Shown piece after piece: positions 56,116 through 64,000 of a DNA stretch of 64,000 nucleotides (position 1 is its first letter; the number at the start of each line of letters is the position of its first letter). The notes beneath the pieces were generated by a model. That model ran no database searches, was not told the origin of the DNA, and saw only the letters and a list, made by a program, of their open reading frames with translations. This DNA is from Pseudomonas eutrophicaquae (GTDB lineage Bacteria > Pseudomonadota > Gammaproteobacteria > Pseudomonadales > Pseudomonadaceae). The stretch spans positions 62,001 to 126,000 of the forward strand of contig NZ_JAMJEZ010000004.1 in the NCBI RefSeq assembly GCF_023544715.1. The letters run 5' to 3'. Made by a program: the position numbers and the translations under genes.

Positions 56116-57740
56116 GTACCCGCCCCATGAACCCTTGGATACTGCTGATCGTCTGGCTGGCCAGCAGCCTGGTCGAAGCCAGCGGCCTGACCGCCAGCGT
56201 GGACCGGCGCAGCCTGACGCTGGGCGAGATCGTCGAACTGCGTCTGGAGGCCGATACAGCCTTGCTGGATGGGCGCCCCGATCTGCAGGCGCTCAGCGCC
56301 CAGTTCGAGATCCTGGAAACCCGCCTGCTCGGCCGGGACAGCAAGGACGGCGACGGCCGCCACCGCGAGCAGCTGCTGATCACCCTGCAGCCACGCCTGA
56401 GCGGTGAGTTGCGGATTCCGGCGCTGCAGATCGGCGACAAGCGCTCGCAGCCGATTCGCCTGCAGGTCATGGCCGCCCGCCCGCTACAGGCGCCGAGTGA
56501 GCTGGCGGCGGTGTTCATCGACGCCCAGCTCGATCAGCCGCGTGTCTATGTGCAGGCGCAGAGCCTGCTGACCCTGCGCATCTTTCACTCGGTGGCCCTG
56601 TACGATGACAGCCAGCTCAGTCCGCTGGAAATCGAGGATGTCCACGTGGTCCCGCTGGGGCGCGCTCGCACCTATGAGCAGCAGATCAATGGAGTGCGTC
56701 ACGGGGTGATCGAGGTGCGCTATGCCCTGTTCCCGCAGCGCAGTGGCACGCTGCAGATTCCGCCACTGCTGTTCAGCGCCACGGCGCTGGAGGAAAGCGG
56801 CAGTGTGCCGGGGCTGCGCAGTGGGCGGCCGCTGCAGGTGCGCTCGCCCAGCCTGCGCCTTGAGGTACGGCCGCGCCCGGCCGACTATCCGGCCGACCAG
56901 CCGTGGCTGCCGGCACGCTCTCTGCAACTGGAAGAAATCTGGCGCGGCGCCGAGGGCGAAATCCGCGTCGGCGATTCGCTGACCCGCACCCTGCGTCTGC
57001 GCGCCGAAGGCCTGCCGCCCGCCCAGCTGCCAGAGGTCGCACAAGGCCCGCTCCCGGAAGGTCTGCGCCGTTATCCTGACCAGCCCCGCCAGCGCGAGCA
57101 GTCCGCCAGCGGTGGTCTGATCGGTATCCAGGAGCAGGCCAGCGCACTGGTGCCCACCGGCGCCGGTGACTTCCTGCTGCCGGCGATCGAGGTGTTTTGG
57201 TGGAATACCGAAGAGGATCGCCTGGTCAGCAGCCGTCTGCCGGAGCGTCCGCTGCAGGTGCTGGCCAGCCGCTTGCCTGCCGCCCCCAGCGTTACCCCCA
57301 GCAGCGTCGAGACAGCGCCCGCAGCCCGGCTCTGGCCCTGGCAGCTGGCCAGCCTGCTGCTGCTGTGCGCCAACCTGCTAACCCTGGCGCTGTGGTGGCG
57401 GGCGCGCCGCCAGCCGGCCATCCTGCGCAGCAGTACCCCCAGCGCGCCCAGCACCCGCATCCTGCTGGAGGATCTGCGCCGCGCCTGCCAGCACAATGAT
57501 GCACAGGCCGCCCGTCAGGCACTGGATGCCTGGGCACGTCAGCAGCCGCATACCTTGGCCGAACTGGCCGCACGCCACAGTGCGCTCAATGTCGCGCTCG
57601 ATGGCCTGAACGGCGCGCTGTACAGCGAAAGCGGCCCGCGCTGGCAGGGGGAATCGCTCTGGCAGGCCGTGGTCCGGCTGCCTGCAGGCGTTGGGGATGG
57701 CGAGCACAACGGGGAGCTACCACCGCTCTATCCACGCTGA
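56112..57740 (+). CDS. batD: BatD-like membrane protein
   Basis: 542 residues. Signal peptide (about 1-24), a long periplasmic beta-rich region (SVDRRSLTLGEIVELRLEAD onward) of the BatD family, a membrane helix (about 412-432, WPWQLASLLLLCANLLTLALWW) and a short cytoplasmic helical domain. Presumed to act with the VWA proteins at the inner membrane. The ATG overlaps the upstream stop as ATGA. Last gene of the moxR-bat operon; convergent with pepN across 50 bases. Confidence 0.9.
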   Translation: MSTRPMNPWILLIVWLASSLVEASGLTASVDRRSLTLGEIVELRLEADTALLDGRPDLQALSAQFEILETRLLGRDSKDGDGRHREQLLITLQPRLSGELRIPALQIGDKRSQPIRLQVMAARPLQAPSELAAVFIDAQLDQPRVYVQAQSLLTLRIFHSVALYDDSQLSPLEIEDVHVVPLGRARTYEQQINGVRHGVIEVRYALFPQRSGTLQIPPLLFSATALEESGSVPGLRSGRPLQVRSPSLRLEVRPRPADYPADQPWLPARSLQLEEIWRGAEGEIRVGDSLTRTLRLRAEGLPPAQLPEVAQGPLPEGLRRYPDQPRQREQSASGGLIGIQEQASALVPTGAGDFLLPAIEVFWWNTEEDRLVSSRLPERPLQVLASRLPAAPSVTPSSVETAPAARLWPWQLASLLLLCANLLTLALWWRARRQPAILRSSTPSAPSTRILLEDLRRACQHNDAQAARQALDAWARQQPHTLAELAARHSALNVALDGLNGALYSESGPRWQGESLWQAVVRLPAGVGDGEHNGELPPLYPR

Positions 57741-57790
57741 ACGGTGGTGCCTGGCTGGAGCGGGCGGCGTGATGCCACCCGCCCGTCCCC

Positions 57791-60448
57791 TCAGGCCAGG
57801 CTCTTGCTGAGCACCTCGAACACATCGCTGGACAGCTCGCCGCTGTCGCGGATGCGCTCCAGCTCGCCACGCATCAGCGCCTGACGGGCGCTGTCGTACT
57901 TGCGCCAGCGGGTCAGCGGGGTCAGCTGGCGGGCGGCGATCTGCGGGTTCAGGGCATTCAGGGCGATCACCTGATCGGCGAGGAAGCGATACCCCGCCCC
58001 GTCCAGACGGTGGAAGTTCACCAGGTTCTGGTTGGCGAAGGCACCGATCAGCGCGCGTACCTTGTTGGGGTTCTTCAGGGTGAAGGCGTGGTGGTGCATC
58101 AGCGCCTGTACCCGTTCCAAACCACCCGGCAGCGAACAGCCCGCCTGCACGGCGAACCACTGATCCATCACCAGCGGATCGTCCTTGAAGTGCTCGGCGA
58201 ACTTGGCCAGCACCTGGGCCTTTTCGGCATCAAACGGCGAGTTGACCAGCACGGCCAGCGCGGCGAGGCGCTCGGTCATGTTGTCGGCATGCTCGAACTG
58301 CTCGACAGCCGCGGCCAGGGTCTCGTCGTTGTGCGCCAGCAGCAGGTAGGACAGCGCGATGTTCTGCAGGCTACGGCGGGCAATCTGCGCGGCATCGGCG
58401 GCATACAGCGTGCGGCGCGAGGCGTCACGGCAGGCCTGGTAGCGTGCCCACAGCAGGTCGTACAGCTCGCAGGAGATCGCCTCGCGGGCGAACTCGCGGG
58501 CGATGTGGATGGCCTCCACGTCAGCCACTTCGCTGAGCTCGGCGAGATAAGCCTCGGCCGGCAGGGCGAGCATCTCGGCGACCATTGCCTGGTCCAGCGT
58601 CTCGTCGGCCAGCACCGCGCGCAGCGCCTCGATCAGACGGCCGTCGAGGTGCAGCGGCTCGCCGCGCTGCTGCTGCTCGACCAGCGCCTGCAGCACCTGC
58701 ACGGCGAGCTGCTGGCCGGCCTCCCAGCGGTTGAAGCCGTCGCTGTCGTGCTGCATGAGGAACATCAGCTGGTCGCGGCCGTAGGGGTAATGCAGCTTCA
58801 CCGGCGCGCTGAAGCCGCGCAGCAGCGACGGCAGCGGCTGGACCGGCACCTCGACGAAGGTGAAGCTCTGTACCGCCTCGGTCACCGCCAGCACCCGCGA
58901 GGTGCCGGCCGCTTCGGCCTCGCCGGCCAGACGCAGCGGCAGTTCGCGGCCGTGGCTGTCGAGCAGGCCCATGGCCACCGGAATGACGAAGGGCTCCTTG
59001 CGCTCCTGGCCGGGAGTGGCCGGGCAGCTCTGGCGGAAGGTCAGGGTGTAGGTCTTGGCGTGGGCGTCGTAGCAGTCCTCGACGGCCAGACGCGGGGTGC
59101 CGGACTGGGTGTACCAGCGCTTGAACTGGGCAAGATCCTGGCCGCTGGCATCCTCCATGGCCTGGACGAAGTCGTCGCAGGTCACCGCCTGGCCGTCGTG
59201 GCGCTCGAAGTACAGATCCGAACCCTTGCGGAACGCCTCGGCGCCGAGCAGGGTGTGGATCATGCGCAGCACTTCCGCGCCCTTCTCGTAGATGGTCAGG
59301 GTGTAGAAGTTGGAGATTTCCATGTAGGAATCCGGGCGCACCGGATGGGCCATGGGGCCGGCGTCCTCGGCGAACTGGTGGGTGCGCAGGAAGGCCACGT
59401 CCTCGATGCGCTTGACCGTGCGCGAGTTCATGTCGGCGCTGAACTCGGCGTCGCGGAACACGGTGAAGCCTTCCTTCAGCGACAGCTGGAACCAGTCGCG
59501 GCAGGTGACGCGGTTGCCCGACCAGTTGTGGAAGTACTCGTGGGCGACCACCGCCTCGACGCGCTGGTGGGCGGCGTCGGTGGCGGTGTCCGGGTGGGCC
59601 AGCACGCAGCTGGAGTTGAAGATGTTGAGGCCCTTGTTCTCCATGGCGCCCATGTTGAAGTCGTTGACCGCGACGATCATGAAGATGTCCAGGTCGTATT
59701 CGCGCCCGTACACCTCCTCGTCCCACTTCATCGACTTCTTCAGGCTGTCCATGGCGTGCTGCAGCTTGCCGATGTTCTCCGGCTCGACGTAGATGCGCAG
59801 CGCCACGTCGCAGCCGCTCAGGGTGCGGAAGCTGTCCTCGATGCACCACAGATCGCCGGCGACCAGGGCGAACAGGTAGGCCGGCTTCATGAACGGATCC
59901 TGCCAGGTGGCCCAGTGCCGGCCACCCTCCTCCTCGCCGCTGGCGATCGGGTTGCCGTTGGACAGCAGGATCGGATAGGCCTGCTTGTCCGCACTCAGCG
60001 TGGTAGTGAACTTGCTCATCACGTCCGGGCGGTCGAGGTAGAAGGTGATCTTGCGAAAGCCCTCGGCCTCACACTGGGTACAGAACATGCCGCTGGACTT
60101 GTACAGGCCTTCCAGCGCGGTGTTGCGCTCCGGGTGGATGCGCACCGTGCTGTCGATGACAAAGCTCGGCTGACTGGGCTGCAGGCTCAGGTGGCTGTCG
60201 GTGAGCTGGTAGTCGCCTGTGCCCAGCGGCACGTCATCAAGGTGCAGGGCGAGCAGTTCGAGCTGCTGGCCATCGAGCACCAGCATTGGCAAGCCTTCAC
60301 CGGCCTCGGGGTTGCGGCGCATGACCAGTTGCGCGTGAACCAGGGTGTGGTCCTCGAACAGCTCGAAGGTCAGGTGGGTCTCATCGATCAGGTAGTCGGG
60401 AGCCCGGTAATCCTTGAGATAGACGGTGTTCGGTTGTTCGCTACGCAT
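57791..60448 (-). CDS. pepN: Aminopeptidase N (M1 family)
   Basis: 885 residues. Gluzincin active site HEYFHNWSGN with the downstream Glu in LKEGFTVFRD, and the exopeptidase motif GAMENKG. It removes N-terminal residues from peptides in the cytosol. Length and domain order (beta-sandwich, catalytic domain, Ig-like and helical C-terminal domains) match E. coli PepN. The ATG (60446-60448) gives MRSEQPNTVYLKDYRAPDYLI, the family start. First of a conserved minus-strand neighbourhood running from nadK to pepN. Confidence 0.97.
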   Translation of the reverse strand: MRSEQPNTVYLKDYRAPDYLIDETHLTFELFEDHTLVHAQLVMRRNPEAGEGLPMLVLDGQQLELLALHLDDVPLGTGDYQLTDSHLSLQPSQPSFVIDSTVRIHPERNTALEGLYKSSGMFCTQCEAEGFRKITFYLDRPDVMSKFTTTLSADKQAYPILLSNGNPIASGEEEGGRHWATWQDPFMKPAYLFALVAGDLWCIEDSFRTLSGCDVALRIYVEPENIGKLQHAMDSLKKSMKWDEEVYGREYDLDIFMIVAVNDFNMGAMENKGLNIFNSSCVLAHPDTATDAAHQRVEAVVAHEYFHNWSGNRVTCRDWFQLSLKEGFTVFRDAEFSADMNSRTVKRIEDVAFLRTHQFAEDAGPMAHPVRPDSYMEISNFYTLTIYEKGAEVLRMIHTLLGAEAFRKGSDLYFERHDGQAVTCDDFVQAMEDASGQDLAQFKRWYTQSGTPRLAVEDCYDAHAKTYTLTFRQSCPATPGQERKEPFVIPVAMGLLDSHGRELPLRLAGEAEAAGTSRVLAVTEAVQSFTFVEVPVQPLPSLLRGFSAPVKLHYPYGRDQLMFLMQHDSDGFNRWEAGQQLAVQVLQALVEQQQRGEPLHLDGRLIEALRAVLADETLDQAMVAEMLALPAEAYLAELSEVADVEAIHIAREFAREAISCELYDLLWARYQACRDASRRTLYAADAAQIARRSLQNIALSYLLLAHNDETLAAAVEQFEHADNMTERLAALAVLVNSPFDAEKAQVLAKFAEHFKDDPLVMDQWFAVQAGCSLPGGLERVQALMHHHAFTLKNPNKVRALIGAFANQNLVNFHRLDGAGYRFLADQVIALNALNPQIAARQLTPLTRWRKYDSARQALMRGELERIRDSGELSSDVFEVLSKSLA

Positions 60449-60459
60449 GGCGGGCTTCC

Positions 60460-61290
60460 TTAGAGTGGCTGCACGGCCACCTGATAGGCGGTGTATTTGC
60501 GGATATTGATCACCCCGGTATCGAGGATCAGGTACTGGCCCTTGATCCCCAGCAGGGTGCCTTCGATGACCGGGGTCTTGTCCAGGTCGAGGCTGACAAT
60601 CTTTGCCGGGTACTCGGTCACCGGATAGCGGATATCGACCACCTCAGCGTCGGCCAGCGGCTGGATCGCCTGCAGGCCAAAGCGCTGCTGCAGGGCCTCA
60701 AGGCCCTCGCGGCAGGTCTCGAACAGCTGCGCGCGCACCGCCGGCAGATCCACCGGTGCGGCATCGCCCTTGAGCAGCGCGCGCCAGTTGGTGCGATCCG
60801 CCACCTGGCTGCGCAAGAGATCCTCGACCAGCCCGGACTGCTGGCGGGTGGCCACGCGCAGGATCGGCAGCGCCTGACAGGCGCCCTGATCGAGCCAGCG
60901 GGTCGGCAGCTGGGTGGCGCGGGTGATGCCGACCTTCACGCCGCTGGAGTTGGCCAGATAGACCACATGGTCGGTCATGCAGAACTGCTCGCCCCAGGCG
61001 GGGTCGCGGCAGGTGCCGGCGTCAAAGTGGCACTTTTCCGGGCTCATGATGCAGCTGTCGCACTGCGCCAGCGTGGTCATGCACGGGTAGCAGTAGCCCT
61101 GGGCGTAGCTCTTTTTCGTCTTGCGCCCGCAGTGGCTGCAGTGGATGGCGCCAAGAAATTCAAGGCGCAGACGCTGGCCGAGCAGCGGGTTGAGGGGCAG
61201 CTGGCGATCATCGAGGCGCAGGGCATATTGCACCGGCGCCTCGAGGCGCGCTGCCATCTTGGTCAGCGCACCACGTTCGATGACGCCCAT
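60460..61290 (-). CDS. DUF2797 cysteine-rich protein
   Basis: 276 residues. An N-terminal part is followed by a dense cysteine cluster: IHCSHCGRKTKKSYAQGYCYPC, CDSC, KCHFDAGTC, FCMTDH, consistent with one or two zinc sites. VVYLANSSGVKVGITR next to it resembles a GIY-YIG-like nuclease core, though this is only a pattern impression. Function unknown. The ATG overlaps the yeaC-like stop by one base (TGATG); ends 12 bases before pepN. Conserved next to pepN in Pseudomonas. Confidence 0.82.
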   Translation of the reverse strand: MGVIERGALTKMAARLEAPVQYALRLDDRQLPLNPLLGQRLRLEFLGAIHCSHCGRKTKKSYAQGYCYPCMTTLAQCDSCIMSPEKCHFDAGTCRDPAWGEQFCMTDHVVYLANSSGVKVGITRATQLPTRWLDQGACQALPILRVATRQQSGLVEDLLRSQVADRTNWRALLKGDAAPVDLPAVRAQLFETCREGLEALQQRFGLQAIQPLADAEVVDIRYPVTEYPAKIVSLDLDKTPVIEGTLLGIKGQYLILDTGVINIRKYTAYQVAVQPL

Positions 61291-61562
61291 CAGTGCAGGG
61301 TGTCGGAGCTGGTCGAGGTCTTGAACAGGATGTTCGGCACCTGAATGGCCTTGGACTGGCATTCCTGCGGGCCCATGTAGCCGGTGCGCTCCTCCTCCGG
61401 CAGGTTCTGCATTTCCCAGGCGATCATCGCCTGCAGGCACAGCTCCTTCTGCTCCTGGCTGAGCTTGCGGCCATCCGGCCACTTGCCGATTTCCACTGCC
61501 AGCTTGAGGTTCTGGTAGATGTCGGCGGTGATGTTCTCGATCATGTCGATGAAGGACGTCAT
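61290..61562 (-). CDS. YeaC-like DUF1315 protein
   Basis: 90-residue acidic small protein: MTSFIDMIENITADIYQNLK, then WPDGRKLSQEQKELCLQAMIAWE, the DUF1315 signature. No membrane segment. The family is widespread in Gammaproteobacteria with no known function. The ATG is at 61560-61562. Coupled to the DUF2797 gene by a one-base overlap. Confidence 0.88.
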   Translation of the reverse strand: MTSFIDMIENITADIYQNLKLAVEIGKWPDGRKLSQEQKELCLQAMIAWEMQNLPEEERTGYMGPQECQSKAIQVPNILFKTSTSSDTLH

Positions 61563-61596
61563 GGCATAAACCTCCGGGGGGCAAGAGTGGGCGATT

Positions 61597-62232
61597 CTAC
61601 CCTGAACGGCGGGCCAGCAGGCCAGCCAGCAGACCGGTCAGGCAACCACTGATCAGACCGCCCAGGTGTGCCGCATTGGCGATCTCGCCAAAGCCGAGCC
61701 AGGCGGTGACGCCACTCAGGCAGATCAGCAGCCAGACCAGCATCAGGGTGATCACCCCGGAAGGCAGCGCCAGGCGCGGATCGGGCGCCAGACGCTGACG
61801 CAGCCAGCAATGCCCGAGCAGCCCGTACAGCACGCCAGAGAGCCCGCCGAACAGGACCGGCCCGCTGTAGAGAAACTCGGCCAGGTTGGAAATCAGGCTG
61901 TAAAGCAGCACCAGCGCCAGCAGCCACAGGCTACCGTGTACGCGCTCCAGCCGGCGACCCAGCTCCCAGAACCACAGCCCGTTCATCGCCAGATGTAGCA
62001 CGCCAAAGTGAATCAGCATCGGCGTGAACAGCCGCCACCACTGCCCCGCGGCCCAGGTCTCAGCCTGCGGCAGCATGTACAGGTACTCACCGGAGAGGCG
62101 AAACGCGCTGAAGGTCAGCGGCTGCAGAACCGGCAGAAAGTCGCCGAACCGGCTGAGCAGCGCCACCAGCACGCTGGCCGAAAGGATCAGCAAGGTCACC
62201 GGCAGACGCAGGGCGAGCAGGCGGGCGATCAT
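61597..62232 (-). CDS. Rhomboid-family intramembrane serine protease
   Basis: 211 residues, six membrane helices. Catalytic Ser132 is in GGLSGVLYG and the His in NAAHLGGLISG. HLAMNGLWFWELGRRLE is the conserved helix 2 stretch. The first cytoplasmic domain of GlpG is missing, so this is the minimal six-helix form. The ATG (62230-62232) overlaps the stop of the upstream phosphoesterase gene by four bases. Natural substrate unknown. Confidence 0.9.
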   Translation of the reverse strand: MIARLLALRLPVTLLILSASVLVALLSRFGDFLPVLQPLTFSAFRLSGEYLYMLPQAETWAAGQWWRLFTPMLIHFGVLHLAMNGLWFWELGRRLERVHGSLWLLALVLLYSLISNLAEFLYSGPVLFGGLSGVLYGLLGHCWLRQRLAPDPRLALPSGVITLMLVWLLICLSGVTAWLGFGEIANAAHLGGLISGCLTGLLAGLLARRSG

Positions 62233-63206
62233 GTATCCAGCGCCATCCCGCCGCCGACCTCGGCCCAGAAGAAGCGCTGCGGCTCGAGCACGCTTTCCTG
62301 ATCGAGGCGATAAGCCACCAGCTTGCCGCGGCGCACCGCGCTGTAATCCAGGCACGCCAGATTGCGCTGCAGCGGGCGCGGGGTGCCGCGGCACCAGTAA
62401 TGACCGACGAACAGCAGCGGCTCGTCCTCACCGTAGTGCAGCAGCGCAGCCTTTTGCGCATTGGAGAGTGGCAGGTTGGCCACCTCATCCGGCAGCGCAT
62501 CGGGCTGGAAGACCAGATCGCCATAGGTCTCGGGCCGCTCGCCCCAGAACTTGGTCCGGAACACCCCGCGGGTGAAACCGTCCCGGCTGGTCAGGGTCAT
62601 GCCGCCCGGCAGCGGCATGTCGATGCCGCGCAGCAGGCGCTGGATGCATTGGGCGGCAAAGCTGTTCCAGTCAGTGGCCTGCTGCAGAAAGGCCCGATCG
62701 ACGGTGGCATCCGGGCATTCGCAGCGCAGGCGCTCGATCATCGCGGCGTCCCAGCAGGCATGCACCAGCCGGAAGCGTCCGGCATCCATGCACAGCGGCA
62801 GGGTCTGGAACCAGCTGATGAAGTCACGCAGATCCCCCGGATGGCCCTCGAGCTGTTCGAGGGTTTCGCGGATCAGCCGGGCATTGTGCGGGCTATGCTC
62901 GCGCACATAACGCCGGCCACTGCCGAGCGGCGCCGGGGTGTGCCAGGCCAGCGCGTACCACTCGTGATTGCCCATCAGGCACAGCGCCTGCCCGGCAGCC
63001 ACCATGTCATGCACCAGATGCAGGGTCTCGCGGATATGCGGGCCGCGATCGACCAGATCACCGAGAAAGATCGCCATGCGCTCAGGGTGCCGCCACACGC
63101 CGCCCTGACGCCGGTAGCCCAGCCCGGCCAGCAGACGCTCGAGCGCCCGCGCACAGCCATGCACATCGCCGATCAGGTCATAACCGCGCGCCGGATCGAG
63201 GAACAC
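62229..63206 (-). CDS. Calcineurin-like metallophosphoesterase
   Basis: 325 residues with the metal-binding series IGDVHGC, FLGDLVDRGP, LMGNHEWY and late LFVGHYWCRG of the PPP/ApaH-like branch. Could be a protein phosphatase or a dinucleotide hydrolase; the substrate is not known. Start is GTG (63204-63206), overlapping the nadK stop by one base (TAGTG). Part of the conserved nadK-phosphoesterase-rhomboid group. Confidence 0.88.
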   Translation of the reverse strand: MFLDPARGYDLIGDVHGCARALERLLAGLGYRRQGGVWRHPERMAIFLGDLVDRGPHIRETLHLVHDMVAAGQALCLMGNHEWYALAWHTPAPLGSGRRYVREHSPHNARLIRETLEQLEGHPGDLRDFISWFQTLPLCMDAGRFRLVHACWDAAMIERLRCECPDATVDRAFLQQATDWNSFAAQCIQRLLRGIDMPLPGGMTLTSRDGFTRGVFRTKFWGERPETYGDLVFQPDALPDEVANLPLSNAQKAALLHYGEDEPLLFVGHYWCRGTPRPLQRNLACLDYSAVRRGKLVAYRLDQESVLEPQRFFWAEVGGGMALDT

Positions 63207-64000
63207 TATTCTTGCACTCCCAGACGGCTGCCCCAGCCCAGCTTGGTGCGGCAGATCTCGTAGTAGTTGTGCTCGACCGGATGGATCAGCTGCAGCTTCT
63301 GGGCTTTCTTGCGGATCGACAGGGTGTCGCCCGGCGCACAGGTGAAGTGGTTCTGCCCGTCACAGGAAATCTGCGGATAGATCTGCAGCTCCGGCGAAAC
63401 CACTACCTTCAGCTCACTGTTGCCATCCACCACGATCGGCCGGCTGGACAGCGTATGCGGGTACATCGGCACGATGACGATGGCATCGAGCTTGGGGTGC
63501 ATGATCGGCCCACCGGCCGACAGCGAATAGGCGGTGGAGCCGGTAGGGGTGGCGACGATCAGGCCATCGGCCTTCTGGCTGCAGACGAAGTGGCCGTCGA
63601 TGTAGAGCTCGAACTCCAGCATGCGCATCGACTTGCCCGGATGAAGCACCACATCATTGAGGGCATCGCTCTGCCCGATCGACTCCATGCCACGCCGCAC
63701 CTCGGCCTCGAGCAGGAAGCGGCTTTCCATCAAATAGCGGCCTTCCAGCACCTCACTAACCCGTGCTTCCAGCTCATCAGGGCGGATATCGGTCAGAAAG
63801 CCCAGGCTGCCGCGGTTGATGCCCAGCACCGGCGTGCCATGCCGCGCCATGGCGCGGGCGGCACCGAGCAGGCTGCCATCGCCACCGACCACGATGACCA
63901 GATCACAGATCTCGCCCATCAGCTTGCGGGTACAGGTCTGCATGCCGTGCCCTGGGAGCATCTCGGCGATGCTGTCCTCGAGGATCACATGCAGGTGGCG
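63206..64000 (-). CDS. nadK: NAD kinase (N-terminus beyond the window)
   Basis: 264 C-terminal residues are visible. GGDGSLLGAAR is the GGDG motif for NAD/ATP binding; INRGSLGFLTDI and ATPTGSTAYSLSAGGPI are further family motifs. It phosphorylates NAD to NADP. The reading frame is open to the edge (RHLHVILEDS upstream of the first internal ATG), so about 30 residues are missing. Coupled to the phosphoesterase gene. Confidence 0.96.
   Translation of the reverse strand, partial: RHLHVILEDSIAEMLPGHGMQTCTRKLMGEICDLVIVVGGDGSLLGAARAMARHGTPVLGINRGSLGFLTDIRPDELEARVSEVLEGRYLMESRFLLEAEVRRGMESIGQSDALNDVVLHPGKSMRMLEFELYIDGHFVCSQKADGLIVATPTGSTAYSLSAGGPIMHPKLDAIVIVPMYPHTLSSRPIVVDGNSELKVVVSPELQIYPQISCDGQNHFTCAPGDTLSIRKKAQKLQLIHPVEHNYYEICRTKLGWGSRLGVQE

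Noticed and set aside
57719-57748. Inverted repeat ACCACCG/CGGTGGT at the batD stop as terminator
   Set aside because: Seven-pair stem with a long loop, overlapping coding sequence and without a T-run; too weak to call.
58010-60463. 817-codon open frame on the plus strand opposite pepN
   Set aside because: Antisense shadow of a high-GC gene; low-complexity composition, no recognisable domain, while pepN has its full catalytic motifs.

Overview
The window reads as chromosomal core DNA of a high-GC gammaproteobacterium of the Pseudomonadaceae. Three kinds of evidence support this. Protein families such as FleQ/FleN, ZipA, CvfB and the QEGLA-motif protein match Pseudomonas. Several gene strings are the Pseudomonas ones: smc-zipA-ligA; prfB-lysS; ccmABCDEFGHI; a moxR-DUF58-DUF4381-VWA-VWA/TPR-BatD operon followed by pepN-DUF2797-yeaC-rhomboid-phosphoesterase-nadK. 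Regulatory signals also fit (an ANR-type box, a glycine riboswitch, the RF2 frameshift). The exact genus cannot be fixed from the sequence alone. No insertion sequence, prophage, CRISPR array or rRNA is visible, and no gene-free stretch exceeds 300 bases (the longest is the 296-base leader region before the cold-shock gene).

Layout. 1-1.8 kb: 5' end of uvrB (minus), an aromatic/aspartate-type aminotransferase, and tRNA-Asn with a terminator shared with recD. 1.8-11.2 kb: recC-recB-recD, translationally coupled on the minus strand. 11.3-13.8 kb: two divergent L,D-transpeptidases of different families. 13.9-16.6 kb: a PyrR-like phosphoribosyltransferase, a tandem glycine riboswitch controlling a PF03458-family transporter, and a second phosphoribosyltransferase divergent from a zinc-ribbon gene across a perfect ANR/FNR box. 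16.7-18 kb: two tandem NlpC/P60 lipoproteins. 18-23.5 kb: ttcA, a Yip1-family membrane protein, sprT, a CvfB-like S1 protein, a cold-shock protein, a small membrane protein and a QEGLA-motif metallopeptidase. 23.6-33.6 kb: lysS, prfB (with programmed +1 frameshift), ligA, zipA, smc. 33.8-40.5 kb: chromate transporter, a charged-repeat lipoprotein, guanine deaminase, rlmE, a FAD-dependent dehydrogenase and a SpoU methyltransferase. 40.5-41.2 kb: a HepT/MntA toxin-antitoxin module of visibly lower GC. 41.4-48.4 kb: the whole cytochrome c maturation operon, including the short ccmD. 48.5-57.7 kb: a FleQ-like/FleN-like regulator pair, divergent from the moxR-bat operon. 57.8-64 kb: pepN, DUF2797, yeaC-like, rhomboid, metallophosphoesterase and nadK (truncated by the window end).

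The most noteworthy region is 48.5-57.7 kb. A FleQ-type enhancer-binding protein keeps its helix-turn-helix and the LFRS stretch linked to c-di-GMP binding, but its sigma-54 contact loop reads GAFAGA instead of GAFTGA. It is coupled to a FleN-type ATPase whose Walker A-prime motif reads DAA instead of DAD. Its own promoter has a -35 element overlapped by GTCA-N6-TGAC, the core of the FleQ box. The same intergenic region feeds the divergent moxR-bat operon, whose second VWA protein has lost its metal-binding (MIDAS) residues. This suggests a repurposed, sigma-54-independent FleQ/FleN switch that may govern an envelope-associated MoxR/VWA system. Secondary items are the ANR box shared by two poorly characterised genes, the riboswitch and its apparent expression platform, and the HepT/MntA module with every catalytic motif intact.
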